From CAZDKK01 sp964603725 (GTDB lineage Bacteria > Eisenbacteria > RBG-16-71-46 > CAIMUX01 > WJJG01), in NCBI GenBank assembly GCA_964603725.1, contig CAZRWW010000038.1, positions 1 to 47,564 on the forward strand: a stretch of 47,564 nt of DNA. The letters are read 5' to 3'. Of the stretch, positions 30,115-38,509 are shown piece after piece. The position numbers were made by a program, and so were the translations under genes. Each line of letters starts with the position of its first letter. Within the stretch, counting starts at the first letter, position 1. The notes below the pieces were generated by a model. It was given only the letters and a program-made list of their open reading frames with translations, ran no database searches and was not told the origin of the DNA.

Positions 30115-31203
30115 CTATCTCGCACCGCCAGCCTGCCGACCGGTCACAGGAGAGCGCAAGCTGTGGGCCGCCGCCAGAGTTTCCAGACCTATGAAGTCGT
30201 GCGCGCCCAGCCAACGTCCCTGTTTGATACGACGTTCCCAGTAATAGCATCCGAGCAAGAGGGTGGCAAGTCTGCCCTTGTCAGCCCCACCGGCTGAATG
30301 AGTTACACGTCTGCCGCCCGACGGGCCGGCCCGGCCTCCCTCGGAACCCGTCAGCGCGTTGCGCGCCGCGGTCGTCAGTTTCCAGGCAAAACTGAAGGAC
30401 GCCTCCTCGCGCCGCACGCCCTGGAGCCGTTCGATCGCCTCCGCCGCGTCGCCGCGCACCAGGGCATCCACGCATTCCCAGGACGATCCGAGCGCACCGG
30501 CCCGCAGAAGATCCTTCAAGTCAGCCATGGCGAGTCGCCGGCTGCCCGTCAGGAGAGCGATCTTCTCGATTTCGCCCGCCAGCGTTCCGAGATCGGTTCC
30601 CAGATGGGCGACCAGGTAGCCTGCCGTCGGGCCGTCCAGTTCCAGCCCTGCCTCTCTCGCGCGCGCGGTCAACCAGCGAGCCGCGTCACTGGGGAAGAGA
30701 CTCCAGAACTCTACCACCTGGACCGCGCCCAGCAGGGCGGCCAGAAACGCGGACCGTCCGGTCAGCTCGCGGGACGACAGCGCGCTCATCATCACGACCG
30801 TGTTGGCAGCCGGCCCGCGCGCCAGCGACAGCCAGACCTCGCGCTCGCTCTCCTTCTTGATGCGCGTCAGACGCTCGAGGCCGTCGATCAGCACGATCCG
30901 GTCGCCGCCGAAGAGGCCCGCCTGCGAGACGGCCGCCGCGATCTCTTGGACCGCCGCTTCCCCCACCTGGTAGGTCTCGACCGCGTGCCGCGACGCGCCC
31001 ATCCCCCCGCTCTCACCGGCCAGCCGGCTCTTGAGCGCGGCCAGCGCCTCGGCGCGCAGATGCGCCTCGGGCCCGCAGAAGGCATAGATTCCCTGCGGCT
31101 GGCGGCGGGCGATCCAGCGGGGGAAGTCGATCCCCTTGACGCCGCCCTGCCTCCTGACGCTCCCCTGGCCCCCCTGGCCGGTCCCCTTGACGCTCCCCTT
31201 CAC
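30115..31203 (-). CDS. holA: DNA polymerase III subunit delta
   Basis: Clamp-loader delta subunit, about 362 residues versus 343 in E. coli. Landmarks are the N-terminal IYAFCGPEAHLRAEALAALK (degenerate P-loop domain), DRIVLIDGLERL, the middle GYLVAHLGTDLGTLAGEIEKIALL (the typical delta signature) and the C-terminal collar helices (AWKLTTAARNAL, LLLGCYYWERRIKQGRW). The start is uncertain: the first about 25 codons (KGSVKGTGQGGQGSVRRQGG) are encoded by a decayed 12-bp repeat, with GTG 31203 as the only clear initiator. Placement directly after lptE is a common arrangement in Gram-negative bacteria. Confidence 0.9.
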   Translation of the reverse strand: MKGSVKGTGQGGQGSVRRQGGVKGIDFPRWIARRQPQGIYAFCGPEAHLRAEALAALKSRLAGESGGMGASRHAVETYQVGEAAVQEIAAAVSQAGLFGGDRIVLIDGLERLTRIKKESEREVWLSLARGPAANTVVMMSALSSRELTGRSAFLAALLGAVQVVEFWSLFPSDAARWLTARAREAGLELDGPTAGYLVAHLGTDLGTLAGEIEKIALLTGSRRLAMADLKDLLRAGALGSSWECVDALVRGDAAEAIERLQGVRREEASFSFAWKLTTAARNALTGSEGGRAGPSGGRRVTHSAGGADKGRLATLLLGCYYWERRIKQGRWLGAHDFIGLETLAAAHSLRSPVTGRQAGGAR

Positions 31204-31207
31204 GCTG
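31131..31207. repeat. decayed 12-bp repeat covering the holA start
   Basis: On the minus strand AGCGTGAAGGGG, AGCGTCAAGGGG, ACCGGCCAGGGG, AGCGTCAGGAGG and GGCGTCAAGGGG follow closely. Each has a purine run like a Shine-Dalgarno, and the set spans the gene's first 25 codons. Confidence 0.75.
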
Positions 31208-31215
31208 CCCGACCC

Positions 31216-31815
31216 CTACCACTGCTCCAGGCTCTTGGCCAGGATGTCCTGACCGAGCTGCTTGATCGCCAGCTCCCGAGCCTCGAACTCCGAGTCCGCC
31301 TGGCCGACCTGGGCTCCGGCGACGGCCGCGTAGGTCGCCGTCGCCTGCAGATCGTCCTTGCGCCACAGGTCCTGGTTCTTGACGCGGTCCTTCAAGACCA
31401 CGGCCAGCCTGATGACCACGATGTACTCCTGGGGCTCCTGGGCGGAGGTGTAGCTGTAGACGCGCCGCTCGTAGTGCGCCACCTTGCCCTCGAGCACGCA
31501 ATCCGCGCGCGACTCGCGCACTACCTTCAGCCGGTTGTCTTCGAGGAACAGGTCCAGCAGCCCCCGCGTCACTTCATCCGCGATCGTGGGGTCGAGCGAC
31601 TGGTTCTCGAAGACCGGAATCGCGATCGTCTTCAGGTGGCCCGGCAAGGAGCTGCCCGAGAAGGAGTACCCGCAGCCGCTCGCCAGGCCTGCGACCAGGC
31701 CGAGCAGGAACGCCGCGCCGGCCAGCCGAGACACCGCCGGGCCGACCGGCCGAGACACCGCCCGACCGACCCGAAAGTGCGATCCGGCGCTGCGCCGCCT
31801 GCCGCCGGGACTCAT
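31216..31815 (-). CDS. lptE: LPS-assembly lipoprotein LptE
   Basis: 199 residues. The lipobox LASGC gives a lipidated Cys followed by GYSFSGSSLPGHLKTIAIPVFENQS, the characteristic LptE opening. LptE plugs the LptD barrel and helps deliver LPS to the outer leaflet, so this organism should have an LPS-type outer membrane. The n-region before the lipobox is long and partly encoded by a 24-bp imperfect duplication (AVSRPVGPAVSRLAG). ATG 31815 has AGGAG upstream. It precedes holA by 12 bp, one operon. Confidence 0.9.
   Translation of the reverse strand: MSPGGRRRSAGSHFRVGRAVSRPVGPAVSRLAGAAFLLGLVAGLASGCGYSFSGSSLPGHLKTIAIPVFENQSLDPTIADEVTRGLLDLFLEDNRLKVVRESRADCVLEGKVAHYERRVYSYTSAQEPQEYIVVIRLAVVLKDRVKNQDLWRKDDLQATATYAAVAGAQVGQADSEFEARELAIKQLGQDILAKSLEQW
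31726..31773. repeat. imperfect 24-bp x 2 repeat in the lptE signal region
   Basis: Two copies starting CCGAGACACCGCC (31726 and 31750), in frame, giving the doubled AVSR-type peptide before the hydrophobic core. Confidence 0.7.
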
Positions 31816-31857
31816 GATCCGCGCTCCTGCCGCACTCGCCGGCGGCCGATCATCTGA

Positions 31858-32901
31858 TCACCTGAAAAGCCCGAGGTTCTCGCGCGTCCAGCCGATCAAA
31901 CGGCGGACGCCCTCGTGGGGCGATACCTGCGGACCCCAGGCGAGCATGCGCTCCGCCCGCCGGGTGTCCGAGACGTAGACCTTCTGATCGCTCGGCCGCC
32001 AGCCGGCATAGGACACCGCGGGAGCGATGCCCGTCTCCTCCCGGATGATGTCGAGCAGCTCGAGCAGCGACAGCGTGTGGCGTGGCCCGCCACCCATGTT
32101 GAACACTTCCACGCCGAACTCGCTGGCAATGAAGGCCTCGTAGGCCCGCAGCAGATCGTCGACCCACAGCACGTCGCGAACCTGCTTGCCGTCGCCGAAG
32201 ATCGTGATCGGCTTGCCCGCCAGCGCGGCAATGACGAACCAGGCCACCCAGCCCTGGTCCTCCATGCCGAACTGCCGCGTGCCGTAGATGCACGACATGC
32301 GAAAGACGCCCACCCGCAGGCCGTACAGGTGGCCAAAGTCCTGGGCGTAGATGTCGCCGGTGAGCTTCGAGCAGCCGTAGGGCGTGTGCTCACAACGGTC
32401 GATCGAGAATGTCTCGGGGATGCCCGCTTCCCACTCGGCGGCGAACGCGTACCGGCCCGGTCCCTCCCGAACCTCGACCCCGTTGACATTCTCGCCGTAG
32501 ACCTTGTTGGTCGAGCAGAAGATCACCGTGGGCCGGCGTCCCCCGCGCCGCGCCGCGTCCAGTACGCGGAAGGTCCCCAGCGCATTGCTGGTGAAATCGG
32601 CCTCCGGATCCGTGGTCGAGGTGGTGACCGCGGTTTGCGCCGCCGCGTGCAGGATCACATCGGCCGCCCCCGCCAGGCGGCCCACCGGCTCGGGCTCGCG
32701 CACGTCGGCGCGCACCAGCTCGATCTTCCCGCGCCGGGCCAGGTAGTCCCAGTTGAACTGGGCGTTCGCGTCCTCGCGCTTCAGCAACCGGCCCCGCGAG
32801 AGGTTGTCGAGCACGGTCACGTCGTAGCCCCGCTCGGCGAAGTAGAGCGCGGCGTGCGAGCCGATGAACCCCGCTCCCCCGGTGACCAGCATCTTGGGCA
32901 T
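31858..32901 (-). CDS. CDP-paratose 2-epimerase-like (tyvelose) NAD-dependent sugar epimerase
   Basis: 347 residues, extended SDR. The Rossmann motif VTGGAGFIGSH is at the N-terminus. Residues typical of the CDP-tyvelose epimerase RfbE are CSTNKVYGENVNG, HTPYGCSKLTGDIY (Tyr-x-x-x-Lys catalytic pair) and FRMSCIYGTRQFGMEDQGWV, plus DGKQVRDVLWVDDLL. Such enzymes make 3,6-dideoxyhexoses for O-antigen. ATG 32901 is set by GGGGAGGTGG. Upstream on the same strand lie a UDP-GlcNAc 4-epimerase-like gene and a UDP-sugar dehydrogenase gene, a glycan-precursor cluster leading into lptE. The exact sugar is not certain from sequence. Confidence 0.82.
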   Translation of the reverse strand: MPKMLVTGGAGFIGSHAALYFAERGYDVTVLDNLSRGRLLKREDANAQFNWDYLARRGKIELVRADVREPEPVGRLAGAADVILHAAAQTAVTTSTTDPEADFTSNALGTFRVLDAARRGGRRPTVIFCSTNKVYGENVNGVEVREGPGRYAFAAEWEAGIPETFSIDRCEHTPYGCSKLTGDIYAQDFGHLYGLRVGVFRMSCIYGTRQFGMEDQGWVAWFVIAALAGKPITIFGDGKQVRDVLWVDDLLRAYEAFIASEFGVEVFNMGGGPRHTLSLLELLDIIREETGIAPAVSYAGWRPSDQKVYVSDTRRAERMLAWGPQVSPHEGVRRLIGWTRENLGLFR

Positions 32902-33075
32902 CCCCACCTCCCCTTTGTTCCAGCACACGCCCAGGCGTGCCCTGTCCCGGGCACCCCCCGCCCGGCGGGCCGCGGCCGGGGGCATCTGCGGCACTCCGCG
33001 GCGCCGCGGCCGGCTCCTGACCGGTCGACCTTATCAGCGCAGGCGGCAGCCGACAACCCGGCCCCCCGCGCCTGC

Positions 33076-33120
33076 CGGGGCCGGGCGCCCGGCCCCGCGT
33101 CGGCTCATCACCCGACGCGG
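33076..33120. terminator. two adjacent GC-rich inverted repeats at the end of the WbpP-like gene
   Basis: A perfect 22-bp palindrome (33076-33097) abuts a 9-bp stem, CCGCGTCGG (33095-33103) with CCGACGCGG (33112-33120), whose loop holds the stop codon. They overlap and may compete. No U-run is present, so a Rho-independent stop is doubtful. Confidence 0.4.
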
Positions 33121-34058
33121 CCCCGGAAGTAGCCAACGGTGGGCGCGAGCCCCTCGGCGAGCGAGATGCGCGGCTCGTAACCCAGCTCGCGGCGAGCTCG
33201 CGATATGTCTGCCTCCGAGTGGCGCACGTCGCCCGGTCGCGGATCGGTGTGCACCGGCGGGATGGCGGTGCCCAGGATCGTCTGGATCGCCTCCAGCAAC
33301 TCGAGCAGCGTGGTCCGCTCACCGCAGGCGATGTTGTAGACGCCCGCGGCTGCCGGCGTCCGACACGCGGCCAGGTTGGCCTCGACGACGTTCGTGATGT
33401 AGGTGAAGTCGCGCGACTGGAGCCCGTCGCCGTGCACCGTGGGCCGCTCGCCGCGCACGAGGTGCGACACGAAGATCGGGATGACGGCGGCGTACGGCGA
33501 GTCGGGGTCCTGCCGCGGCCCGAAGACGTTGAAGTACCGCAAGGTGACGGCGCTCAGACCGTAGTGCAGCGCGAAGAGCTTCAGGTACTCCTCCCCGACC
33601 AGCTTGGTCAGAGCATAGGGGGAGAGCGGCTGCGCGTGGATCGACTCGTCCTTGGGCAGCTTCCTGGAATCGCCGTAGACGGATGAGCTGCCGGCATAGA
33701 CTAGGCGCTCGACCCCGGACTCGCGGGCGGCCAGCAACAGGCGCAGCGTGCCGGTCGCGTTGGCCCGGTGGCAGCCCTCGGGATCCGCGAGGCTGCGGGG
33801 CACGGAGGCCAGGGCGGCCTCGTGCAGCACGTAGCGCACGTCCCGGGCGGCGCGCCGGCAGTCCTCGAGCTCCGCGACGTCGCCCTCCTGCACTTCCAGC
33901 CGATCGCCGAACCGGTCGGCCAGGTCGGCGAGATTCGCCCGATGCCCCGTCGAGAAGTTGTCGAGCACGCGCACGCGGTGCCCCTCTTCCAGCAGGCGCT
34001 CAACCAGATGGGAACCGATGAAGCCGGCTCCCCCCGTCACCAGATAGCGATCTGTCAT
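33108..34058 (-). CDS. UDP-N-acetylglucosamine 4-epimerase-like SDR (WbpP/GalE type)
   Basis: 316 residues, extended SDR. VTGGAGFIGSHLVERLL binds NAD; GSSSVYGDS and SPYALTKLVGEEY supply the Ser and the Tyr-x-x-x-Lys; RYFNVFGPRQDPDSPYAAVIP and GDGLQSRDFTYITNVVEAN are substrate-domain blocks of UDP-GlcNAc/GalNAc epimerases. ATG 34058 has GGAGGAGAGG upstream. It follows the UDP-GlcNAc dehydrogenase gene by 98 bp, and together they would give UDP-GalNAcA, as in WbpA-WbpP pathways. Confidence 0.88.
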   Translation of the reverse strand: MTDRYLVTGGAGFIGSHLVERLLEEGHRVRVLDNFSTGHRANLADLADRFGDRLEVQEGDVAELEDCRRAARDVRYVLHEAALASVPRSLADPEGCHRANATGTLRLLLAARESGVERLVYAGSSSVYGDSRKLPKDESIHAQPLSPYALTKLVGEEYLKLFALHYGLSAVTLRYFNVFGPRQDPDSPYAAVIPIFVSHLVRGERPTVHGDGLQSRDFTYITNVVEANLAACRTPAAAGVYNIACGERTTLLELLEAIQTILGTAIPPVHTDPRPGDVRHSEADISRARRELGYEPRISLAEGLAPTVGYFRGRVG

Positions 34059-34070
34059 GCCCTCTCCTCC

Positions 34071-34130
34071 GCCCGCGTGTCCCCTGCCCGCGCGTCCCCT
34101 GCCCGCGTGTCCCCTGCCCACCCTTCCCTT
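34071..34130. repeat. tandem repeat, 15 bp x 3 plus a degenerate copy
   Basis: Units GCCCGCGTGTCCCCT at 34071, 34086 and 34101, then the diverged GCCCACCCTTCCCTT, filling most of the gap between the dehydrogenase stop and the epimerase ribosome-binding site. Confidence 0.93.
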
Positions 34131-34156
34131 GGCCGCCGGGCCGAAGGCCCCGGCGC

Positions 34157-35512
34157 TCAGATGCGCGTGATCTTGGCGTCGCGCCGACCCCTGAAAGCGT
34201 TGCGCGTGTCGACGATCAGGGGCGCCTCGCGCAGGACGAGCTCGTAGTCGACATCCCCGTGAGCGGCGATCACGACCGCCAGGTCGCAGCCGCGCAGCGT
34301 CTCGGCTGTCAGCGGCACCGACGCGTAGGTGCGCTCCCCGAGCGTGAACTGCGGCACGTAGGGGTCGTGGTAGCTCGTCGCCGCACCCTGCTCCTCGAGC
34401 AGCTTGATGACGTCGAGCGCGGGCGATTCGCGCAGGTCGTCGATGTCGGCCTTGTAGGCCACGCCCAGCGCGAGGATGCGCGAACCATGGATCGGCTTGC
34501 GGACCCCGTTCAGCGCCCGGGCGATCTTGGCGACCACCTGCGCGGGCATGCCCCCGTTGATCTGCCCGGCCAGCTCGATGAAGCGCGCTTCCAGACCCGC
34601 CAGGCGGGCCTTCCAGGACAAGTAGAACGGATCGATCGGAATGCAGTGGCCGCCCAGCCCGGGGCCCGGGTAGAACGGCATGAAGCCGAACGGCTTGGTG
34701 GCGGCCGCCTCGATCACCTCCCAGACGTCGATCTCCATCCGATCGCACAGGAGGGCGATCTCGTTGACCAGCCCGATGTTCACGCTGCGATAGGTATTCT
34801 CCAGCAGCTTGACCATCTCCGCGACGCGTGTCGAAGAGACCGTCACCACGCGCTCGACCGTTGCGCCGAAGAGAGCGGCCGCCAGGCGCGTGCACGCGGG
34901 GGTCAGGCCGCCCACGACCTTGGGGATGTTGCGGGTCGTGTACTGCCGGTTGCCGGGATCGACGCGCTCCGGCGAGAAGGCCAGGAAGAACTCTTCGCCG
35001 GGACGCAGGCCGGTGGCGGCCAGCTTGGGCAGCAGCAGCTCCTCGGTCGTGCCGGGGTAGGTCGTGCTCTCCAGGATCACCAGCTGCCCGGGGTGCAGCC
35101 GCGGCACGATCGCGTCGGCCGCCGCCACGATGTAGGAAACGTCCGGGTCGCGCGTCTTGCGCAGCGGCGTCGGCACGCAGATGTCGACGGTATCCGCCTC
35201 CCGCAGCACCTCGAAATCGGTGGTCACCACGACCTGACCGCGGGCGATGGCCGGGCAGATGGCCGCGCTCGGGACGTCGGCCACGTAAGACCGGCCCTCC
35301 GCCAGCCGGGTGACCTTCTCGGCATTGACGTCGACGCCGATGGCGCTGAAGCCGGCCCGGGCGAATTCGGACAGCAGAGGCAGCCCGACGTAGCCCAGGC
35401 CCACGACGGCCGGCCTGGCGGTGCGGGCCTGGATGCGGCTGGCGAGCTGCTGCTCCCACCGCGCCGCCGCCCCGATCGGAGCGGGCGGTACGTTGCGGTC
35501 ACTCCCGGGCAT
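34157..35512 (-). CDS. wbpA: UDP-N-acetyl-D-glucosamine 6-dehydrogenase
   Basis: 451 residues. The N-terminal Rossmann motif is VVGLGYVGLPLLSEF. The catalytic region GPGLGGHCIPIDPFYLSWKA has, as in WbpA/WecC enzymes, the family's typical His in place of the nucleophile Cys neighbourhood of UDP-glucose dehydrogenases. It also has FSPERVDPGN, KLLENTYRSVNIGLVNE and LGVAYKADIDDLRESPAL. It oxidises UDP-GlcNAc to the uronic acid for capsule or O-antigen. ATG 35512 has GGGAGGAG just upstream. First gene of the minus-strand glycan run. Confidence 0.92.
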   Translation of the reverse strand: MPGSDRNVPPAPIGAAARWEQQLASRIQARTARPAVVGLGYVGLPLLSEFARAGFSAIGVDVNAEKVTRLAEGRSYVADVPSAAICPAIARGQVVVTTDFEVLREADTVDICVPTPLRKTRDPDVSYIVAAADAIVPRLHPGQLVILESTTYPGTTEELLLPKLAATGLRPGEEFFLAFSPERVDPGNRQYTTRNIPKVVGGLTPACTRLAAALFGATVERVVTVSSTRVAEMVKLLENTYRSVNIGLVNEIALLCDRMEIDVWEVIEAAATKPFGFMPFYPGPGLGGHCIPIDPFYLSWKARLAGLEARFIELAGQINGGMPAQVVAKIARALNGVRKPIHGSRILALGVAYKADIDDLRESPALDVIKLLEEQGAATSYHDPYVPQFTLGERTYASVPLTAETLRGCDLAVVIAAHGDVDYELVLREAPLIVDTRNAFRGRRDAKITRI

Positions 35513-35966
35513 CTCCTCCCCCCCGCGCGATTCCACGTCAGCCCTGTCCACTGCCTGAACTCCGGTCGGCTCCCCGCCGGCGTCCGTCCGCCGGGGTGGA
35601 ACGCCCCGGGAAGGCGCGATTATAGGCTCCGCTCCACCCACCGGCAAGAAGGGCCCGGCTGAGGGCGGTCCGCCCACTGGCTTGCCCCGGCCATCTGGCG
35701 CCGGCCGGCCCGCGCGGGGCACCGCCCGCGCCGGCGCCGCGATGGCCCGGAACCGCCCGGAACGGCAAGCGTATCTGAGGGTGAGACCGGCTTGCGTCAA
35801 CTTGCGATAGAGTTTGCCGGGCCGGTGGCCGTTTGCTAGGCTAGACTGCCTTCGCGAGCGTGCCGGGATGGCTCGCGAAGAGGGTCGGCCCGGGGTTCAG
35901 GGGCCTCGGGCGGACGGAGCCCGGTCGCAGGATTGCGATCGCAGGCCGGGAGGGATTGATCAGATC
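35513..35966. other. divergent intergenic region, 454 bp
   Basis: Separates wbpA from the S41 protease gene. Apart from the inverted repeat at 35850-35880 and a poor promoter-like pair (TTGCCG 35814-35819, TAGGCT 35837-35842, spacer 17), I see nothing gene-like; the frame open upstream of the protease start lacks family similarity. Confidence 0.55.
35850..35880. promoter_or_regulatory. perfect 10-bp inverted repeat upstream of the S41 protease
   Basis: CTTCGCGAGC (35850-35859) and GCTCGCGAAG (35871-35880) flank an 11-bp spacer, one helical turn, about 87 bp before the start codon. Either a leader hairpin or a repressor site. Confidence 0.5.
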
Positions 35967-37616
35967 ATGACTCGCAGACGCCTCATCGTTGTCGTCCCGC
36001 TCGCGCTGTTCGGGGTGACTCTCACACTCGGGGGCGTGTTCCTCCGCGATGTGCTCGCCACGACCGGCAACATCTACACCGACATCGCGCTCTTCAACCG
36101 GGTTCTCACTCTGGTTCAGACCTACTATGTCGAGGAAACGCCGTCGGACAGCCTGATCCAGGGCGCGATCGTCGGGATGCTCGAGCAGCTCGACCCGCAC
36201 AGCAATTACATTCCCCCAGAGCGCTTCACGCAGATGGAGGAGCGCAATCGCGGCTCCTATTCAGGCGTGGGCATCTCCTTCGCCATCATCAAAGGGTGGC
36301 TGACGGTCGTCTCGCCGCTCGAGGGAGGACCGTCCGAGAAGCTGGGCATCCGCCCCGGCGACATCATCACGCACATCGAGGGAGAGTCGGCCTACGACAT
36401 CAAGGAAAACGAGGTCTTCGAGAAGCTGCGCGGGCCGCGCGGCACGACGGTCCATGTCAGGATTCGGCGCGGCCAACAGCCCGAGCCGCTCGAGTACGAC
36501 ATCGTGCGCGATGAGATCCTGATCGAGAGCGTCGGCTACGCCTTCATGCTCACGCCCGAGGTGGGCTACATCCGCATGTCGCGCTTCTCCGCCCAGACCA
36601 GCGAGGAGTTGGAAGAGGCGATGCAGCGGCTCGAAGGCCAAGGCATGCAGGGCCTGGTGCTGGATCTGCGCGGCAACTCCGGCGGCTATCTCAATCAGGC
36701 GGTCGAGGTGGCGGACAAGTTCATCGACTCGGGCAAGATGATCGTCTACACCAAGGGGCGCATCGTCGGCTCCAGCGAGGAGTACTACGCCACCGAGGGA
36801 ACGCACGCTCCGTATCCGCTCGTCGTGCTCATCGATCGCGGCAGCGCCAGCGCCTCGGAGATCGTCTCGGGCGCAGTGCAGGACTGGGATCGCGGTCTGG
36901 TGGCGGGCACGCCGAGCTTCGGCAAGGGGCTGGTCCAGCGCCAGTACCCGCTGCCAAACGGCGGCGCGGTGCTGCTCACCGTGGCGCGCTACTACACCGC
37001 CAGCGGCCGGCTCATCCAGCGGCCCTATGAAGCCGGCGACCGCGACGCTTACTACGAGCATGCCGGCGAGGGCCTCGGTCTGCCGCCGAGCGACAGCCTC
37101 CAGGCCGATGCCGATCCAGACTCGGTCGCCGAGCGGCCCGTCTACCGCACGCTCATCCAGGGCCGGCCCGTCTACGGTGGCGGGGGCATCACCCCGGACG
37201 TGCAGGTGGCCGAGCGGCTGCCGGTCAGTCAGCTCGGCGCGCGTCTGTCGAATGGTCGCAAGTTCTTCGAATTCGTGAACACCGCCGTGGCGGAGAACCA
37301 GGTGCGCTGGGACGGCAGCTTCGAGGACTTCCTGGCAGGCTACGAGGTCAGCGACGCGCTCCTCGATCGCTTCCAGGGTTGGCTGCAGGAGGACGGCTTC
37401 CAGTTCCAGCCCGATTCGCTGCGGGCGCGGAAGGACGAGATGCGCCGGTGGATGCGCTCCGAGATCGCCCAGCACTACTGGGGCGACGACGCGCGCTATC
37501 AGGTGCTGATCTCCGAGGACCCGACAGTTCAGCGGGCCATTCAGCTGATGCCGCAGGCCGCGGCGATCCTGTCCGAGACGAGGCGAATCGAGCAGCAGCG
37601 CGTGCAGAACAACTAG
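35967..37616 (+). CDS. S41 family carboxy-terminal processing protease
   Basis: 549 residues. An N-terminal signal/anchor (LIVVVPLALFGVTLTLGGVFL) directs it to the periplasm. A PDZ domain (about 95-175; SGVGISFAIIKGWLTVVSPLEGG, GIRPGDIITHIEG) binds substrate C-termini. The catalytic core has Ser295 (middle Ser of GSASASEIVSG) and Lys320 (FGKGLVQ), 25 residues apart as in E. coli Tsp (430/455). VLDLRGNSGGYL is the family core strand. The C-terminal about 130 residues are helical and resemble the long tail of CtpA-1 types in FCB bacteria. GGGAGGG is 12 nt before ATG 35967, a loose spacing. Confidence 0.93.
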   Translation: MTRRRLIVVVPLALFGVTLTLGGVFLRDVLATTGNIYTDIALFNRVLTLVQTYYVEETPSDSLIQGAIVGMLEQLDPHSNYIPPERFTQMEERNRGSYSGVGISFAIIKGWLTVVSPLEGGPSEKLGIRPGDIITHIEGESAYDIKENEVFEKLRGPRGTTVHVRIRRGQQPEPLEYDIVRDEILIESVGYAFMLTPEVGYIRMSRFSAQTSEELEEAMQRLEGQGMQGLVLDLRGNSGGYLNQAVEVADKFIDSGKMIVYTKGRIVGSSEEYYATEGTHAPYPLVVLIDRGSASASEIVSGAVQDWDRGLVAGTPSFGKGLVQRQYPLPNGGAVLLTVARYYTASGRLIQRPYEAGDRDAYYEHAGEGLGLPPSDSLQADADPDSVAERPVYRTLIQGRPVYGGGGITPDVQVAERLPVSQLGARLSNGRKFFEFVNTAVAENQVRWDGSFEDFLAGYEVSDALLDRFQGWLQEDGFQFQPDSLRARKDEMRRWMRSEIAQHYWGDDARYQVLISEDPTVQRAIQLMPQAAAILSETRRIEQQRVQNN

Positions 37617-37647
37617 CCGCCGGTCGGCGGCCGGCCAGGGAGGGCCC

Positions 37648-38409
37648 ATGGTCGACAGCGGCGCGGAGTACTCCGGGACGCTCGGTCCCGACGGGCGCCC
37701 GGGGCCGCTGCGGCGCATCGTGCTCGTCTTCACGCGCCCGGCGGAGGCGTTCCGGGGTCTGGTCGACGACCGCTGGTCTTGGTGGGTGCCGGCCGTGCTG
37801 GTCTCCGCCCTGATGACTCTGGCGCCCCAGGCCGTCTTCGATCTCCACCACGAGCGCCAGCAGGCAGCGCTCGAGTCGCTGATCGAGCGGGGCATCCTGA
37901 ACGAGGACCAGGCCCACGAGGCGCGCCAGCGAATCGCGGCCGATGCCGCCCAGCGTGGCCCCCTGCAGGTCGGCCAACAGGCGCTCCTGGGTCTCGTCTC
38001 GAGCCTGGCCTTCCGCTTCATCTTGCCGGCCGCGCTGCTGCTGGCCGGGCTCAGGTTCGTGCTGGAGCGCAGGGTTCGATTCGCCGCCGTGTTGGCGACG
38101 CTCAGCTATGCGGCTCTGCCGGCAGGACTGCGGGCGATCCTGCGCACTCCGCTGCAGTACGCCAAGGGTTCCCTGGATGTCTACTTCAGCCCGGCGGCCC
38201 TGGTGGGTCACACGCGCTCATTCGGCGCCTACGCGCTCAACATGCTGGACTTCTTCGATCTGTGGGTCCTGTGGCTGCTGACGGTGGGGCTGGCCGAGGT
38301 AGGCGGCGTCTCGCGCGGCCGCGCCGCGGGGCTGGTGGTGCCCCTGTGGCTCGCACTCGTGCTTCTGCGGCTGGGCCTCAGGGCCACGCCCTTCGGCACG
38401 GCCTTCTGA
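37648..38409 (+). CDS. Yip1-family integral membrane protein
   Basis: 253 residues with about five transmembrane helices (WWVPAVLVSALMTLAPQAVF, LVSSLAFRFILPAALLLAGL, LATLSYAALPAGL, LWVLWLLTVGLAEVGGV, AAGLVVPLWLALVLLRLG). The opening RRIVLVFTRPAEAFRGLVDD matches bacterial Yip1-domain proteins. GGGAGGG precedes ATG 37648. Function unknown. The C-terminal codons and stop lie inside a 36-bp repeat, so repeat-copy changes could alter its end. Confidence 0.72.
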   Translation: MVDSGAEYSGTLGPDGRPGPLRRIVLVFTRPAEAFRGLVDDRWSWWVPAVLVSALMTLAPQAVFDLHHERQQAALESLIERGILNEDQAHEARQRIAADAAQRGPLQVGQQALLGLVSSLAFRFILPAALLLAGLRFVLERRVRFAAVLATLSYAALPAGLRAILRTPLQYAKGSLDVYFSPAALVGHTRSFGAYALNMLDFFDLWVLWLLTVGLAEVGGVSRGRAAGLVVPLWLALVLLRLGLRATPFGTAF

Positions 38410-38466
38410 GCGCCCTGCGGCACGCCCTTCGGCACGGCCTTCTGAGCGCCCTGCGGCACGGCCTTC
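38395..38466. repeat. tandem repeat, 36 bp x 2 plus a partial copy, spanning the Yip1-like stop codon
   Basis: Units at 38395-38430 and 38431-38466, starting GGCACGGCCTTCTGAGCGCC, followed by a partial third copy to about 38490. Each copy contains CTTCTGAG, so the gene's last codons and TGA stop are duplicated downstream. Confidence 0.93.
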
Positions 38467-38509
38467 GGAGCAGGCCTTCTGAGCGCCCGGCTGAACTCCC
38501 CCGGCCGGC

